From: Planctomycetia bacterium
GTDB lineage: Bacteria; Planctomycetota; Planctomycetia; Gemmatales; HRBIN36
DNA: 64,000 nucleotides
Assembly: GCA_016795155.1 (NCBI GenBank)
Contig: JAEUIE010000019.1
Span: 62,001-126,000, forward strand
Reading direction: 5' to 3'
In this document: positions 35,295 to 44,255 of the stretch, one piece after another
How the letters are laid out: every line of letters begins with the position of its first letter
Numbering within the stretch: position 1 is the stretch's first letter
The notes under the pieces: model-generated
The model's database searches: none
Seen by the model: only the letters and a program-made list of their open reading frames with translations
Told to the model about the DNA's origin: nothing
Position numbers and translations under genes: made by a program

Positions 35295-36731
35295 TTAACT
35301 TACCGAACGCAGCAGAGGGGTACAAGCTAACGCAGACAGCATTCCCTGAGCCTTATCGAGAGTCTCCAGGTACTCCATTTCAGCATTGGAATCAGCAACG
35401 ATGCCACCACCTACCGGAAACTGTGCCCAGCCATCTCCCAGCGTAATGGTTCTAATCAAAATATTGGTATCCATGCAACCGCTGAATGAAATAAAGCCCA
35501 GGCAGCCACAATAGGCGCCGCGTGCAGTTGGTTCTAGCTCGGCAATGATCTCCATCGCACGTACCTTGGGAGCACCGGTAACCGAACCACCCGGAAGGGT
35601 CGCTTCCAGCACATCAAATGGGGTTAATTCACGTCGCATACATGATCGCACCGAAGAAACCAGATGATGCACACTCGCATTGCTTTCCAGCTTGCAGAGT
35701 TCAGGTACGCTGATCGAACCAAATTCTGAGACTCGGCCCAGATCATTCCGGAGAAGATCAACAATCATCACATTCTCAGCACGGTCTTTGGAGCTGTGTA
35801 CCAGTTCCTGTGCCATTGCTTGGTCGAGTTGCGGATCAGTTCGTCTCGGCCTGGTTCCCTTGATGGGTCGCGTTTCAATTTCGCCAAAATGATTAATCTG
35901 GATAAACCGTTCGGGCGATGAACTGGCCAGGATGTACTGCCCCATGTCAAAGTACCCCGCGCATTGTGCCGGGCTTTGGTACCTCAGATTCTGGTACAAT
36001 TCAACGGGATTACCTTCAAAGGGCATCATCAGCCGCTGTGCCAGATTGACCTGAAAACAATCACCGGCATGGGTGTACTCGATTCCCTTCTGAATGACCT
36101 CGCGAAATCCCTCCAGAGTAAAATTGCTGAAGACCCCCTCGTACTTAGGTAATGAATAACAGGGCGATTTCGGACATATTCGTTCAACCACACGTTCCGG
36201 CATAATGGGAAGAACTTTGCTTTCCAGCCAACTCAAAACCTGTTCCGCCCGCTCTTCCGCTCTATTCTGCTGCAGCACCCGTTCCTGTTCAGGTAAACCG
36301 GTGGAAATGAGAAAACTCTGATGCTCTAGATGGTCAATTGCAATCACCCAGTCGTACCAGCCCAGGCACAAGTCAGGCACAGCAAAATCATTCCAGCGCG
36401 GCGAAGGGATATTCTCCAGTGCCTGATTCACCCCATATCCCCATAAGCCAGCCAGGCCACCCTGGAACGGAGGCAAATAATCGAAATGAGCTGTTTGCCA
36501 TTGTCTCCCTTGCGATTTGACCTGCTGCAATCCTCTTCGAATCTGTGCAGGCCCATTCACTTTCACCACCTCGAATGGATCAGCAGCTAGGTATGAATAC
36601 CTTCCCAATACCGAATGATGGGTAGCACTGTCCAGGAAAAGTACATAAGGCAGATGGGCTATACGTATAAAGCAATCCCACGATGAAAGGCTGCCAGGCA
36701 GATGAATGACCAAAGGCTCAGGGGGTTGCAT
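35295..36731 (-). CDS. pabB: Aminodeoxychorismate synthase component I
   Basis: A 478-residue chorismate-utilising enzyme. The C-terminal domain holds AGDCFQVNLAQRL, the key motif RPIKGTRPRR, DLLRNDLGR and PGGSVTGAPKVRAME. PIKGT with Lys is characteristic of PabB; anthranilate synthase TrpE has PIAGT. With an amidotransferase subunit (not in the window) it makes 4-amino-4-deoxychorismate, on the way to p-aminobenzoate. Within this operon the pABA probably feeds beta-RFAP synthase for H4MPT as well as folate (inference). It overlaps the DHPS-like gene by 14 bases. Confidence 0.93.
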   Translation of the reverse strand: MQPPEPLVIHLPGSLSSWDCFIRIAHLPYVLFLDSATHHSVLGRYSYLAADPFEVVKVNGPAQIRRGLQQVKSQGRQWQTAHFDYLPPFQGGLAGLWGYGVNQALENIPSPRWNDFAVPDLCLGWYDWVIAIDHLEHQSFLISTGLPEQERVLQQNRAEERAEQVLSWLESKVLPIMPERVVERICPKSPCYSLPKYEGVFSNFTLEGFREVIQKGIEYTHAGDCFQVNLAQRLMMPFEGNPVELYQNLRYQSPAQCAGYFDMGQYILASSSPERFIQINHFGEIETRPIKGTRPRRTDPQLDQAMAQELVHSSKDRAENVMIVDLLRNDLGRVSEFGSISVPELCKLESNASVHHLVSSVRSCMRRELTPFDVLEATLPGGSVTGAPKVRAMEIIAELEPTARGAYCGCLGFISFSGCMDTNILIRTITLGDGWAQFPVGGGIVADSNAEMEYLETLDKAQGMLSALACTPLLRSVS

Positions 36732-38112
36732 TGGTATCCCCCTCTTGACCCTTGCGTGCTCGATGACTGATTTCCTCCTCAGTCAGGTAACCCCAGCGCA
36801 ATGCCTGGTCCTGCACATAATTCTTGCCTAGCTGCAGAGCAAGTTTTGCCTTGCACAGTTCGTATCCCAGGTAAAAAGCATGGGATGCTTCAATTGATGG
36901 ATCGCTTTTCAGCATTTCATCAAAAAGTTGAAATGGGTCAGAAGAAGCAAAATGTGATTCACCATTCAACGCGTGAAGCGTACCTGTTTCTGCAAACAGA
37001 CGATAATGGCGGTCTCTGATTTCCGAAGCCAACTGTTCGAAATAACTGTTTCCAAAAGCACGCAGCTTGCGATCCCGCAATGTCAGCAATCGATCATCCA
37101 CTTTTTTGGGTATGCGTTGATACACAACAGAATGATAGGCCAGGCGTCTGGCAATATCACATTCAATTACCGAACTCCGGGCATGATTGGCAACCGCCGT
37201 CGTCAGCACGCTGGATATCTGCCATTCCTGGCATAATGCCATCAGGATGAGATTGACACCGGCTGAATCAACTTCCGTTAACTCAGTCAGGTTACCAATA
37301 CCCATCATCATCGCGAATGCAGGATATTTCTTTCGAATCTCCGCATATCTCAGCAACGATGCCCCGAAACCCATTCCAATCGGTTCCAGCACCGGATCAA
37401 TGCGATAGGGCACTTGTCGAGAAGCAAGGAATTCAATGGTCTCATCCAGCGATTTCAGATCATGTGGCTGATCAGGGATGGCTACTACTTCACAGCCCCA
37501 GTCAACACAGGCTTCCCGATTGACCGAACTTACACTTAGCACCAGTTCCGCACCGGCTTCGCAACCCCAGGCTACCTCCTGCACATTGAACGTATCCAGA
37601 CTTACCCGGAAGCCTTCGTCCTTGAGGCATCTAACAGCATCACCGATTTCAAGCCAGGTGTTGCCCGGAATACATCCGAGGTCGATAACATCAGCGCCCT
37701 GTTGTTTGAACCTTCTGGCTTGTTCCAGCAGTTGTTCACGGGTCAGTGCAGGTGCATGGTTGATTTCTGCAATGATCTCGATGGAGTATTTGCCATAGTC
37801 CAGTGTTGATTTCTTGCCAAACAGTTCCGGCAGGTCTCGCACATCCTGTGGGCCGGGAGTCACAGAAACTCCAGTCGCCTTCTCCAACACCGACCAATCA
37901 CCCTGGCAAGCGCCCGGCACATAAATATGGTCAACTTTGTCAGGAATCTTTTCCAACCGCCGCATCACCCATTCGGGAGTCATCAACGCTGCAACGGTGA
38001 TATTGAGCACCAGCAGTTCATACTCGAAGCCAACACTGCTGGAAAGCGTTTTCAGAACATCACGCACTACCGGCTCTGCCAGCTTACCAGTGATGAATAG
38101 ATACCTGGGCAT
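36718..38112 (-). CDS. Dihydropteroate synthase-like protein (DUF6513), H4MPT biosynthesis
   Basis: A 464-residue protein. The N-terminal 120 residues (MPRYLFITGKLAEPVVRDVL) fit DUF6513; residues about 120-370 form a pterin-binding TIM barrel with EIIAEINHAP, GADVIDLGCIPGNTW and VSLDTFNV, the DHPS-like strands. Such proteins are found in archaeal and methylotroph methanopterin clusters and are thought to join the pterin to the ribofuranosylaminobenzene moiety. A normal folate DHPS is shorter and lacks the N-terminal domain. It is the first gene of the operon; a 73-base divergent gap separates it from the cytochrome-like gene. Confidence 0.87.
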   Translation of the reverse strand: MPRYLFITGKLAEPVVRDVLKTLSSSVGFEYELLVLNITVAALMTPEWVMRRLEKIPDKVDHIYVPGACQGDWSVLEKATGVSVTPGPQDVRDLPELFGKKSTLDYGKYSIEIIAEINHAPALTREQLLEQARRFKQQGADVIDLGCIPGNTWLEIGDAVRCLKDEGFRVSLDTFNVQEVAWGCEAGAELVLSVSSVNREACVDWGCEVVAIPDQPHDLKSLDETIEFLASRQVPYRIDPVLEPIGMGFGASLLRYAEIRKKYPAFAMMMGIGNLTELTEVDSAGVNLILMALCQEWQISSVLTTAVANHARSSVIECDIARRLAYHSVVYQRIPKKVDDRLLTLRDRKLRAFGNSYFEQLASEIRDRHYRLFAETGTLHALNGESHFASSDPFQLFDEMLKSDPSIEASHAFYLGYELCKAKLALQLGKNYVQDQALRWGYLTEEEISHRARKGQEGDTNATP

Positions 38113-38185
38113 GCCTGATGTTCTGGGTTGACTGGTTTTCTTGGAATAGTGCCCACATATACTAATTTCAACTTATCGAGCACTC

Positions 38186-39139
38186 ATGACAATGGCGAAT
38201 CACTCCCCCTGCCGGTTAACCTCACTCAGCAACCTGAACTGGCCTGTCCGCATCATGCTGGCTACTTTCATGGCCGCTGCTGGCATAGGATACATGACAG
38301 GCCTGCTGCAACTCGTGGTACAGCATTCCTCCACAGGCGACTCGCTCCCCACCCGCGAAGATGTAGTCAAAATATTTCACGGCCACACCGGTGAAAAGAA
38401 GACTCAGATTGAACGACTGATCGAAGCACCTGAAACCTTGCCCTTCAACGGTACAGGCAGCATGCGCAAGGCTTTCTTCGATAAGTCTGATGACTGGAAG
38501 GATGCCATCAAACAGAAACCGGAAGCTGAAGTTCGGAAGGAACGTGAGGGCGAAGCTTTGGCATTACTGGCCTGGTTGCGAAATGGTGCCAAAAAGGAAC
38601 ACTACGAGAAGGACGCTTTCCCTTTGCCTGAAACTCTGGCACAACAGCCTATTACCATCGATTTCCTGAAAGTAGATGACCAGGGCAAGCCGTCTACTCC
38701 CCGCACAGTATCCATTAAATCGCTCATCACCACCCGTTGTGCAGGTTGCCATGGATCTGGTGGCGAAGTTGCCAAGTTCTCGCTGGAATCCCATGAAGGA
38801 GTTGTCAAATACAACAAAGAGGCAACATCTGGGGCCATTCCCCTGCAGAGGCTCGCATCCATCACCCATACTCACATGATGGCGTTCGCTGTGTTGTTTG
38901 GCTGCACCGGTCTGCTGTTTACGTTGACACGTTACCCCGCCTGGATTCGCGCCATCTTTGGCCCCTGGGTTCTATTCTTCCAGGTTCTGGAACTGGGCAT
39001 GTGGTGGCTGGCCCGGCTGGATCCCTTCTTCGCAGAGTGCATCCGCATCTGCGGCGGCCTGGTCGGGGTTGGCCTTGCCATTCAACTGCTGGGCGGCTTG
39101 TACGATGTACTCGGACCAAAAGTAAAATCAGACGTCTAA
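38186..39139 (+). CDS. Membrane protein with single CxxCH heme site
   Basis: A 317-residue protein. A membrane anchor at about 23-45 is followed by a charged periplasmic region, a c-type heme motif CAGCH at 185-189 (SLITTRCAGCHGSGGEVAKF), and four C-terminal hydrophobic segments from about residue 228 (HTHMMAFAVLFGCTGLLFTL; WIRAIFGPWVLFFQVLELG). The heme is probably attached covalently on the periplasmic side. Histidines (ITHTHMMAF) at the entry of the first C-terminal helix might ligate a further cofactor. I know similar planctomycete proteins but not an assigned function; an electron-transfer or sensory role is possible. Confidence 0.75.
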   Translation: MTMANHSPCRLTSLSNLNWPVRIMLATFMAAAGIGYMTGLLQLVVQHSSTGDSLPTREDVVKIFHGHTGEKKTQIERLIEAPETLPFNGTGSMRKAFFDKSDDWKDAIKQKPEAEVRKEREGEALALLAWLRNGAKKEHYEKDAFPLPETLAQQPITIDFLKVDDQGKPSTPRTVSIKSLITTRCAGCHGSGGEVAKFSLESHEGVVKYNKEATSGAIPLQRLASITHTHMMAFAVLFGCTGLLFTLTRYPAWIRAIFGPWVLFFQVLELGMWWLARLDPFFAECIRICGGLVGVGLAIQLLGGLYDVLGPKVKSDV

Positions 39140-39150
39140 CAGGATTACTG

Positions 39151-39187
39151 CCCTCTCCTCTTTGGGAATGGGATTGGGGGTGAGTGG
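39151..39187. repeat. G-rich dispersed intergenic repeat, copy 3
   Basis: CCCTCTCCTCTTTGGGAATG followed by GGATTGGGGGTGAGTGG, in the 79-base gap between the cytochrome-like gene and the GNAT gene. Same plan as copies at 10476 and 33740, with a degenerate purine arm. Confidence 0.7.
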
Positions 39188-39218
39188 TTGTTGATAACAC
39201 CCGTCGAAAAGGAGTTCG

Positions 39219-39686
39219 ATGAACTATCAGATTCGTTCTGTCACACTCAATGATGTATCCGTACTGTGTGTGCATCGTCGCCGCATGTTTGAAGACATGG
39301 GGTATAACGACACACAGTTGCTTTCAACAATGATGGATCGTTTTGCCGAATGGGTAACAGTGCGCCTGCAGACGGAGCACTACTTCGCCTGGCTGGCTGA
39401 GTCGTCGGAACAGGATGTGATAGCCAGTGCAGGATTATGGCTGATGGACTGGCCTCCACATGTTCTCGATCCCATCGGCCCGCGAGGCTATATTCTGAAT
39501 GTCTTTACAGAACCTCAACATCGAAGACACGGTCTGGCACGTATGCTGACGGAACACTGCATACAGTTTTGCCGTAAACGTCATATCAAAGTGGTCACTC
39601 TACACGCCAGTCAGCACGGTCGGATGCTCTATGAATCGATGAAATTTGTCGAATCCAATGAAATGAAGCTGCTGTTGGAAACATAA
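39219..39686 (+). CDS. GNAT family N-acetyltransferase
   Basis: A 155-residue protein. The acetyl-CoA-binding motif A is GYILNVFTEPQHRRHGLARM (about 89-108), with the canonical Q/RxxGxA/G spacing as QHRRHGLA. C-terminal KVVTLHASQHGRMLYESMKF matches motif B. Substrate unknown. It has an AAAAGGAG-type RBS before the ATG and lies 23 bases ahead of the permease gene, consistent with co-transcription. Confidence 0.9.
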   Translation: MNYQIRSVTLNDVSVLCVHRRRMFEDMGYNDTQLLSTMMDRFAEWVTVRLQTEHYFAWLAESSEQDVIASAGLWLMDWPPHVLDPIGPRGYILNVFTEPQHRRHGLARMLTEHCIQFCRKRHIKVVTLHASQHGRMLYESMKFVESNEMKLLLET

Positions 39687-39709
39687 TGCACTTGAGGACA
39701 CAGTAAAGA

Positions 39710-40954
39710 ATGGACGCTCGCCAATGGTTTTGCATCATTATTTTCGTCATTACTTACATTGGTATGGCGCGAGGCAGTTTCCCCGGCCTCATACTCGATC
39801 GCGTCGCGATTGCCTGGCTCGGCGCGGTGGCGCTCTTAACAGCAGGTGTGATTCACTTCCAGCAAGCTACCCAGTTCATCAACTTTGAAACTCTGGGCCT
39901 GCTGCTCGGCATGATGGTGATAGTTGCAGTACTGCGTCGAGCACGGTTCTTTGTCCGCGTCGCAGATTGGGCAGCTTCCAGAGTAGCCACTCAACATGGC
40001 TTTCTCTTCCTGGTGATAGTCTTATCCAGCACATTTTCTGCGATACTTGTGAATGATGTCATCTGCCTGGCCCTGCCGCCTTTGGTCATTCGAGTCTGCC
40101 GGGATCGTGGCTGGTCTGTCAAGCCCCATCTTATCGCTCTGGCACTTGCTTCCAACCTGGGTTCTGCCTGCACACCCATCGGCAATCCACAGAACATGCT
40201 GATTGCAGAATGGTCGCACATCAGCTTTCTGACGTTCCTTTCCCGACTTAGTGTACCCACACTCATCAGCCTGCTGGGTTGCTTTGGTATCATGTGCCTG
40301 ATGTTTCAGAAGTCGCTGAGTTCCACCATTCCAATCGAGCGAACTCTCCACGATGTCATTTATCTCAAACCCTCCCGACGGCACGACCGCTTGATGGTAA
40401 AGTCTATCCTCATCCTGGTTATCACAGTTGCAGGCTTCCTGGCTGGATTTCATTTGGCCACCGTGGCCCTGACAGCAGCAGCAGTGCTGATTCTCGACCG
40501 GTTCTCGCCACGATTCATCTGGCGAGAGATTGATTGGAGCCTGCTGCTGATGTTCACCGGCCTGTTCATCGTGGTTGGTGCCATGGATGCCATTATCATC
40601 CAGCCCGGGAATTGGACGCAATGGCCACTGCTGGAAAGAGATCCTGTGGGATTGCTCAGTCTTCTTTCCGCAACGCTGTCGAATCTGGTCAGCAACGTAC
40701 CCGCCGTTCTGCTCTTCAAACCCATTCTCTTATCGCTGCCCGTTGCCCAACAGGAAACAGGCTGGCTTGCATTAGCCATGAGCAGCACTTTTGCAGGCAA
40801 CCTGACCATCCTCGGTTCGGTGGCCAACCTCATCGTCGTGGAATATGCACGGCGAGACGGCATCAACATCAGTTTCTGGGATTACAGCAAGGTGGGCATC
40901 CCGGTTACCATCGGCTCGATCCTGATTGGTGTATTCTGGCTCTGGATGTCTTAA
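39710..40954 (+). CDS. ArsB/NhaD (SLC13-like) ion transporter
   Basis: A 414-residue protein with 10-12 hydrophobic helices. Family marks of the ion transporter superfamily are NDVICLALPPLVIRVC, SNLGSACTPIGNPQNMLI (near residues 148-165) and a second hairpin SNLVSNVPAVLLFKP plus GSVANLIVVEYAR. ArsB, NhaD and citrate transporters share these; arsenite, sodium or a carboxylate are the possible substrates and nothing nearby (no arsR, arsC) favours arsenic. Its stop codon overlaps the end of the convergent ABC ATPase gene by four bases. Confidence 0.87.
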   Translation: MDARQWFCIIIFVITYIGMARGSFPGLILDRVAIAWLGAVALLTAGVIHFQQATQFINFETLGLLLGMMVIVAVLRRARFFVRVADWAASRVATQHGFLFLVIVLSSTFSAILVNDVICLALPPLVIRVCRDRGWSVKPHLIALALASNLGSACTPIGNPQNMLIAEWSHISFLTFLSRLSVPTLISLLGCFGIMCLMFQKSLSSTIPIERTLHDVIYLKPSRRHDRLMVKSILILVITVAGFLAGFHLATVALTAAAVLILDRFSPRFIWREIDWSLLLMFTGLFIVVGAMDAIIIQPGNWTQWPLLERDPVGLLSLLSATLSNLVSNVPAVLLFKPILLSLPVAQQETGWLALAMSSTFAGNLTILGSVANLIVVEYARRDGINISFWDYSKVGIPVTIGSILIGVFWLWMS

Positions 40955-41880
40955 TCCCGAAGAGCGCGGCCCGTCAAGTGCAGGAACACTCGCTCCAGCG
41001 TCGGTATTTGCGGCTCCATGTGTATCACATTCAAACTGAACTGCCTGATACTCTCTACCGTTTTCACAAGCAGGCTGGACGAATCTTTCATTTCAAGCTG
41101 AACAGTATTGCCTTCAAGTTCCAGAACAGACATGCCTTCGATTTTGGATAGATGCTGAACAAATTCCGGTGACAGTCTTTCCAAAGTCAATGATACCCGG
41201 CTTGGAATCAAATTGATCAATGAAGGAAGGGTATCAACCACTATGAGTTTTCCATGATCGAGAATTGCCACTCTGCTGCAAAGCGCCTCTACTTCTTCCA
41301 TGTAATGCGTGGTGTAGATGATGGTAGTACCTTGTCTGTTGACTCGTCTGATTTCTTCGAAAAGATGATGGCGCGATTGCGGATCAACTCCCGCCGTCGG
41401 TTCATCCAGCAAGAGAAGTGGTGGCTTGTGAACAAGTGCTGCAGCCAGGTTCATCCTGCGTTTCATGCCGCCGGAAAAGGTTTCGACACGGTGATGGGCT
41501 TTGCTCTGCAGCCCAACGGCCTCCAGCAGATTGTCCACTCGCTCGTGAAGTTCCGTCTTGGCAACACCATACAGTCTGCCGAAAAAGAGCAGGTTTTCCC
41601 TCGCAGTCAGTGCTCCGTAAACTGCTATTTCCTGGGGAGCCAGCCCAATGGATTGGCGACAAGCCTGATTGTGGCTGGATATCTTCTCGCTTTGAAGCTG
41701 AACCCAACCGGACTGTGCATCTCGATAACATGAAAGAATCGATAGTAAAGTGGATTTGCCAGCACCGTTAGGCCCCAGCAGACCAAAACATTCCCCCGCC
41801 TCAACAGAAAAGCTCACACCATCCAGCGCACGCTGTGCCCCATACTGATACACGATGTTGTGAAGCTCAAGAAATGCCAT
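40951..41880 (-). CDS. ABC transporter ATP-binding protein, orphan
   Basis: A 309-residue ATPase of the CcmA/DrrA-like group. Walker A is GLLGPNGAGKSTLL (about 34-47), the signature is ETFSGGMKRRMNLA, Walker B is LLLLDEPTAGVDPQSR and the H-loop is TIIYTTHYMEEVEAL. The C-terminal 80 residues are the extension typical of exporters of drugs or polysaccharides. The start at 41880 (MAFLELHNIVYQY) is preferred over an upstream in-frame start. No permease gene is adjacent; an ABC-2 permease is encoded 15 kb away at 56626. Cytoplasmic membrane partner unproven. Confidence 0.92.
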   Translation of the reverse strand: MAFLELHNIVYQYGAQRALDGVSFSVEAGECFGLLGPNGAGKSTLLSILSCYRDAQSGWVQLQSEKISSHNQACRQSIGLAPQEIAVYGALTARENLLFFGRLYGVAKTELHERVDNLLEAVGLQSKAHHRVETFSGGMKRRMNLAAALVHKPPLLLLDEPTAGVDPQSRHHLFEEIRRVNRQGTTIIYTTHYMEEVEALCSRVAILDHGKLIVVDTLPSLINLIPSRVSLTLERLSPEFVQHLSKIEGMSVLELEGNTVQLEMKDSSSLLVKTVESIRQFSLNVIHMEPQIPTLERVFLHLTGRALRD

Positions 41881-41958
41881 GCAAATCATCTTATGAAAAC
41901 AAAAACAGCACCCATAACTATCGTGGTTACGAGTGCTGTCTACCATTGAACAATGGCA

Positions 41959-42942
41959 CTACGCTGCCTGTGAATAGGTTGCTAATTCCTGTTCAGGCTT
42001 GTGCATCGCCATCTTGCTGGCCACTGCAGCATGCAACAAGGGGATCAAAATCTCGTGCTGTCCAATCAGTTCATATCCCTTCTCTGCTGGCCGCTCCGTG
42101 ACATTCACTTTGCTTCGATACTGACTGTTTTTATCCAGGTTGACCGCAACCATCCCGTCCAGGCTATGCGCGAAATTCCGCACCACGCTGACAGCTTTGA
42201 GGAACACTTCAGGCATGATGACAGCGCTGCCCAGGTTCATCCATACGCCTCCAGCCATCTGGCTGAGCACCGTGCAGAGAAGCCTGAAATCGATCATGGT
42301 AGCCTCGCCTAGAGAGGATCCACTCACATGCGGATGCATGTGAACAATATCAGTACCCATGGCGACATGAACCGTACAGGGAATGCCAGCCTGGTATGCC
42401 GCCAGCACCACACTGACTTCCGGATGCCGCAATGGCAATTCACTCATGTACCGCCCCAGGCCATGTCCTAAACCATAACCTTCTGCCCCCATGCGGGTAG
42501 CAACTGCAAAAGCATCCGCTGTTTCCTGGGCCATTCCAAACTTGCCCTGTGGCAACTGCCTGGCGACATCCTCACTGGTCTTTCCCACCAGTGCCAGTTC
42601 AAAATCATGGATCGAAGCAGAGCCATTCATGGAAACCGACTGGATGATGCCTCGCTTGATCCAGTCAATGAGGTAAGTGCCACATCCTGTCTTAATGACA
42701 TGCCCACCCAAAGCAACTGCCACCCGTTTATCCGTTGCAACAGCCCGGCAGATATGATCACGCACTTCGCGCAGGTCTTTCGCTCCCAACTGACTGGGCA
42801 GACTGTCCAGCCAGTCGCCCACCGTGGTATCCGGACCTACAGGCTTACCCAGATCCTCTGCAAAAACCTTACTGGGGCGACTTTGCAATTCGTAAGTCAC
42901 CAAACCATGCAGATCAAACGGGCTGAGTGTTGGCGGAATCAT
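41959..42942 (-). CDS. Deoxyhypusine synthase-like protein
   Basis: A 327-residue protein (ATG 42942, AAGGA about five bases upstream; ATG 42948 also possible). The fold family is suggested by ALGGHVIKTGCGTYLIDW, SASIHDFELALVG, VHVAMGTDIVHMHPHVSG and NLGSAVIMPEVFLKAVS, which match the bacterial branch of the deoxyhypusine synthase (DS) family. In eukaryotes and archaea the enzyme modifies eIF5A using spermidine and NAD; bacteria have no eIF5A, and some bacterial relatives make homospermidine or have unknown roles. I do not see the GGGxPKN phrase of authentic DHS. The 5' end overlaps the end of lpxK by about 29 bases. Confidence 0.68.
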   Translation of the reverse strand: MIPPTLSPFDLHGLVTYELQSRPSKVFAEDLGKPVGPDTTVGDWLDSLPSQLGAKDLREVRDHICRAVATDKRVAVALGGHVIKTGCGTYLIDWIKRGIIQSVSMNGSASIHDFELALVGKTSEDVARQLPQGKFGMAQETADAFAVATRMGAEGYGLGHGLGRYMSELPLRHPEVSVVLAAYQAGIPCTVHVAMGTDIVHMHPHVSGSSLGEATMIDFRLLCTVLSQMAGGVWMNLGSAVIMPEVFLKAVSVVRNFAHSLDGMVAVNLDKNSQYRSKVNVTERPAEKGYELIGQHEILIPLLHAAVASKMAMHKPEQELATYSQAA

Positions 42943-44098
42943 AAGCATCCTTGCGAAAAGAAAGGAACGGATTGATGGAACGAAAACTGGAAGACGGGCA
43001 ATCCTTGTCCGCCTTGCCAATGGCTTGTTGTATACTGCTCTCCAGCAGTTCCTGATTTCGGGTGACTTCAATGCCGATTCGCAGGAACCAGAGTGGCTTA
43101 TTGCCTAGTTCATTGCATTGCAGTTTCACCCAGTCTTTCTGTGTGGTGATAATCCAGGTGCCTTCTGGCTGTTGCCTGCTCCAAGCTGCGAGCGACTCAA
43201 CATCGGTTCGAGTATAGTTATGATGATCGGGAAAAGTCTTCGTCGCAATCATGTCAGCGTTAAGCGACCGCAGCATTTGAAAAAAGCTCTCGGCATTGCC
43301 AATGCCACAGAATGCAGCGACACGCTTTCCGTCCAACTCGCCTGCTGTTCGTTCTTGTTCACTGTTTTGCAGATGTAACGGCGCGTGTCTGCACCAAACG
43401 ACAGGACAGTTGGGGACAATCGTTTTGATCCTCTTTTCGATTACATTGGCTTGCTGAATGTCGATTTGATCCGTTCTTGTCAGCAGCACCAGCCCTGCTC
43501 TTCTGAGCGATGATATAGGTTCACGCAGCATCCCGCGAGGCAGACAGTAGCCATATCCAAAGGGACGTGTCACATCTATGAGTACGATGTCGAGATTTCG
43601 CGCCAGCCTGCGATGCTGAAACCCATCATCGAGCAGCAGCAGTTCGCTTTCCAGTTCGTCGATAGCTGTCCGTGCTAATGCAACCCTATCTCGTCCCTGC
43701 AAATGAGGTACATCCACCAGATTCGCTTCCAGCAGCATGGCTTCGTCATTTTGCCCAACTGATGATTGATAGCCTCGACTCAACAAGGTCACCCGGCAAT
43801 CCAGTTGACGATAATATCGGGCGATCCATTCAACAACTGGTGTTTTGCCTGTGCCGCCTACCGTAAGGTTGCCTACCACTACCACCGGCACATCGACACG
43901 ATGCTGACGCAGCATACCAGCATTGTACATCCAGTTCCTGATGATCATGACCAGGCCGTAACCGAAACTCAGAACCAGAAGTATGCTCCTCAGCCCACCT
44001 GCAGCCAGTCCTTGTTTCTTTCCGGATATCAGTTGCTGCCACGATTCAACATCAAACTTCACAATTGCACCTGCAGGCACGAGCTTTTCAACTTCCAC
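42914..44098 (-). CDS. lpxK: Tetraacyldisaccharide 4'-kinase
   Basis: A 394-residue inner-membrane-associated kinase. It has an N-terminal hydrophobic helix (LLVLSFGYGLVMIIRN), then VGNLTVGGTGKTPVVEWIA (Walker A, about 75-93), LLSRGYQS, LLLDDGFQHRRLARNLDIVL and LPRGMLREP, all LpxK hallmarks. It phosphorylates the 4' position of the lipid A precursor, which implies lipopolysaccharide in this organism. The C-terminal 30 residues extend beyond the usual end and overlap the following deoxyhypusine-synthase-like gene by about 29 bases, suggesting translational coupling. Confidence 0.95.
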   Translation of the reverse strand: MEVEKLVPAGAIVKFDVESWQQLISGKKQGLAAGGLRSILLVLSFGYGLVMIIRNWMYNAGMLRQHRVDVPVVVVGNLTVGGTGKTPVVEWIARYYRQLDCRVTLLSRGYQSSVGQNDEAMLLEANLVDVPHLQGRDRVALARTAIDELESELLLLDDGFQHRRLARNLDIVLIDVTRPFGYGYCLPRGMLREPISSLRRAGLVLLTRTDQIDIQQANVIEKRIKTIVPNCPVVWCRHAPLHLQNSEQERTAGELDGKRVAAFCGIGNAESFFQMLRSLNADMIATKTFPDHHNYTRTDVESLAAWSRQQPEGTWIITTQKDWVKLQCNELGNKPLWFLRIGIEVTRNQELLESSIQQAIGKADKDCPSSSFRSINPFLSFRKDAYDSANTQPV

Positions 44099-44255
44099 TC
44101 TTGAGGAACTTATAGCTTAAATGTGCAAACTGGTTCAATTCCATTCTTCCCCAGCAATGCAATCCGGCGTGCAATTGCTATTGACCTGATTCCTCTATTT
44201 CTTCTGACCTGCAATAAGCTATGGTTGGGTATTCTGGAAGAACTGGTACACCGAG

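Noticed and set aside
35295-36731. Anthranilate synthase component I (TrpE)
   Set aside because: The key motif reads PIKGT with Lys, as in PabB, whereas TrpE has PIAGT, and the neighbours belong to pABA-dependent H4MPT synthesis.
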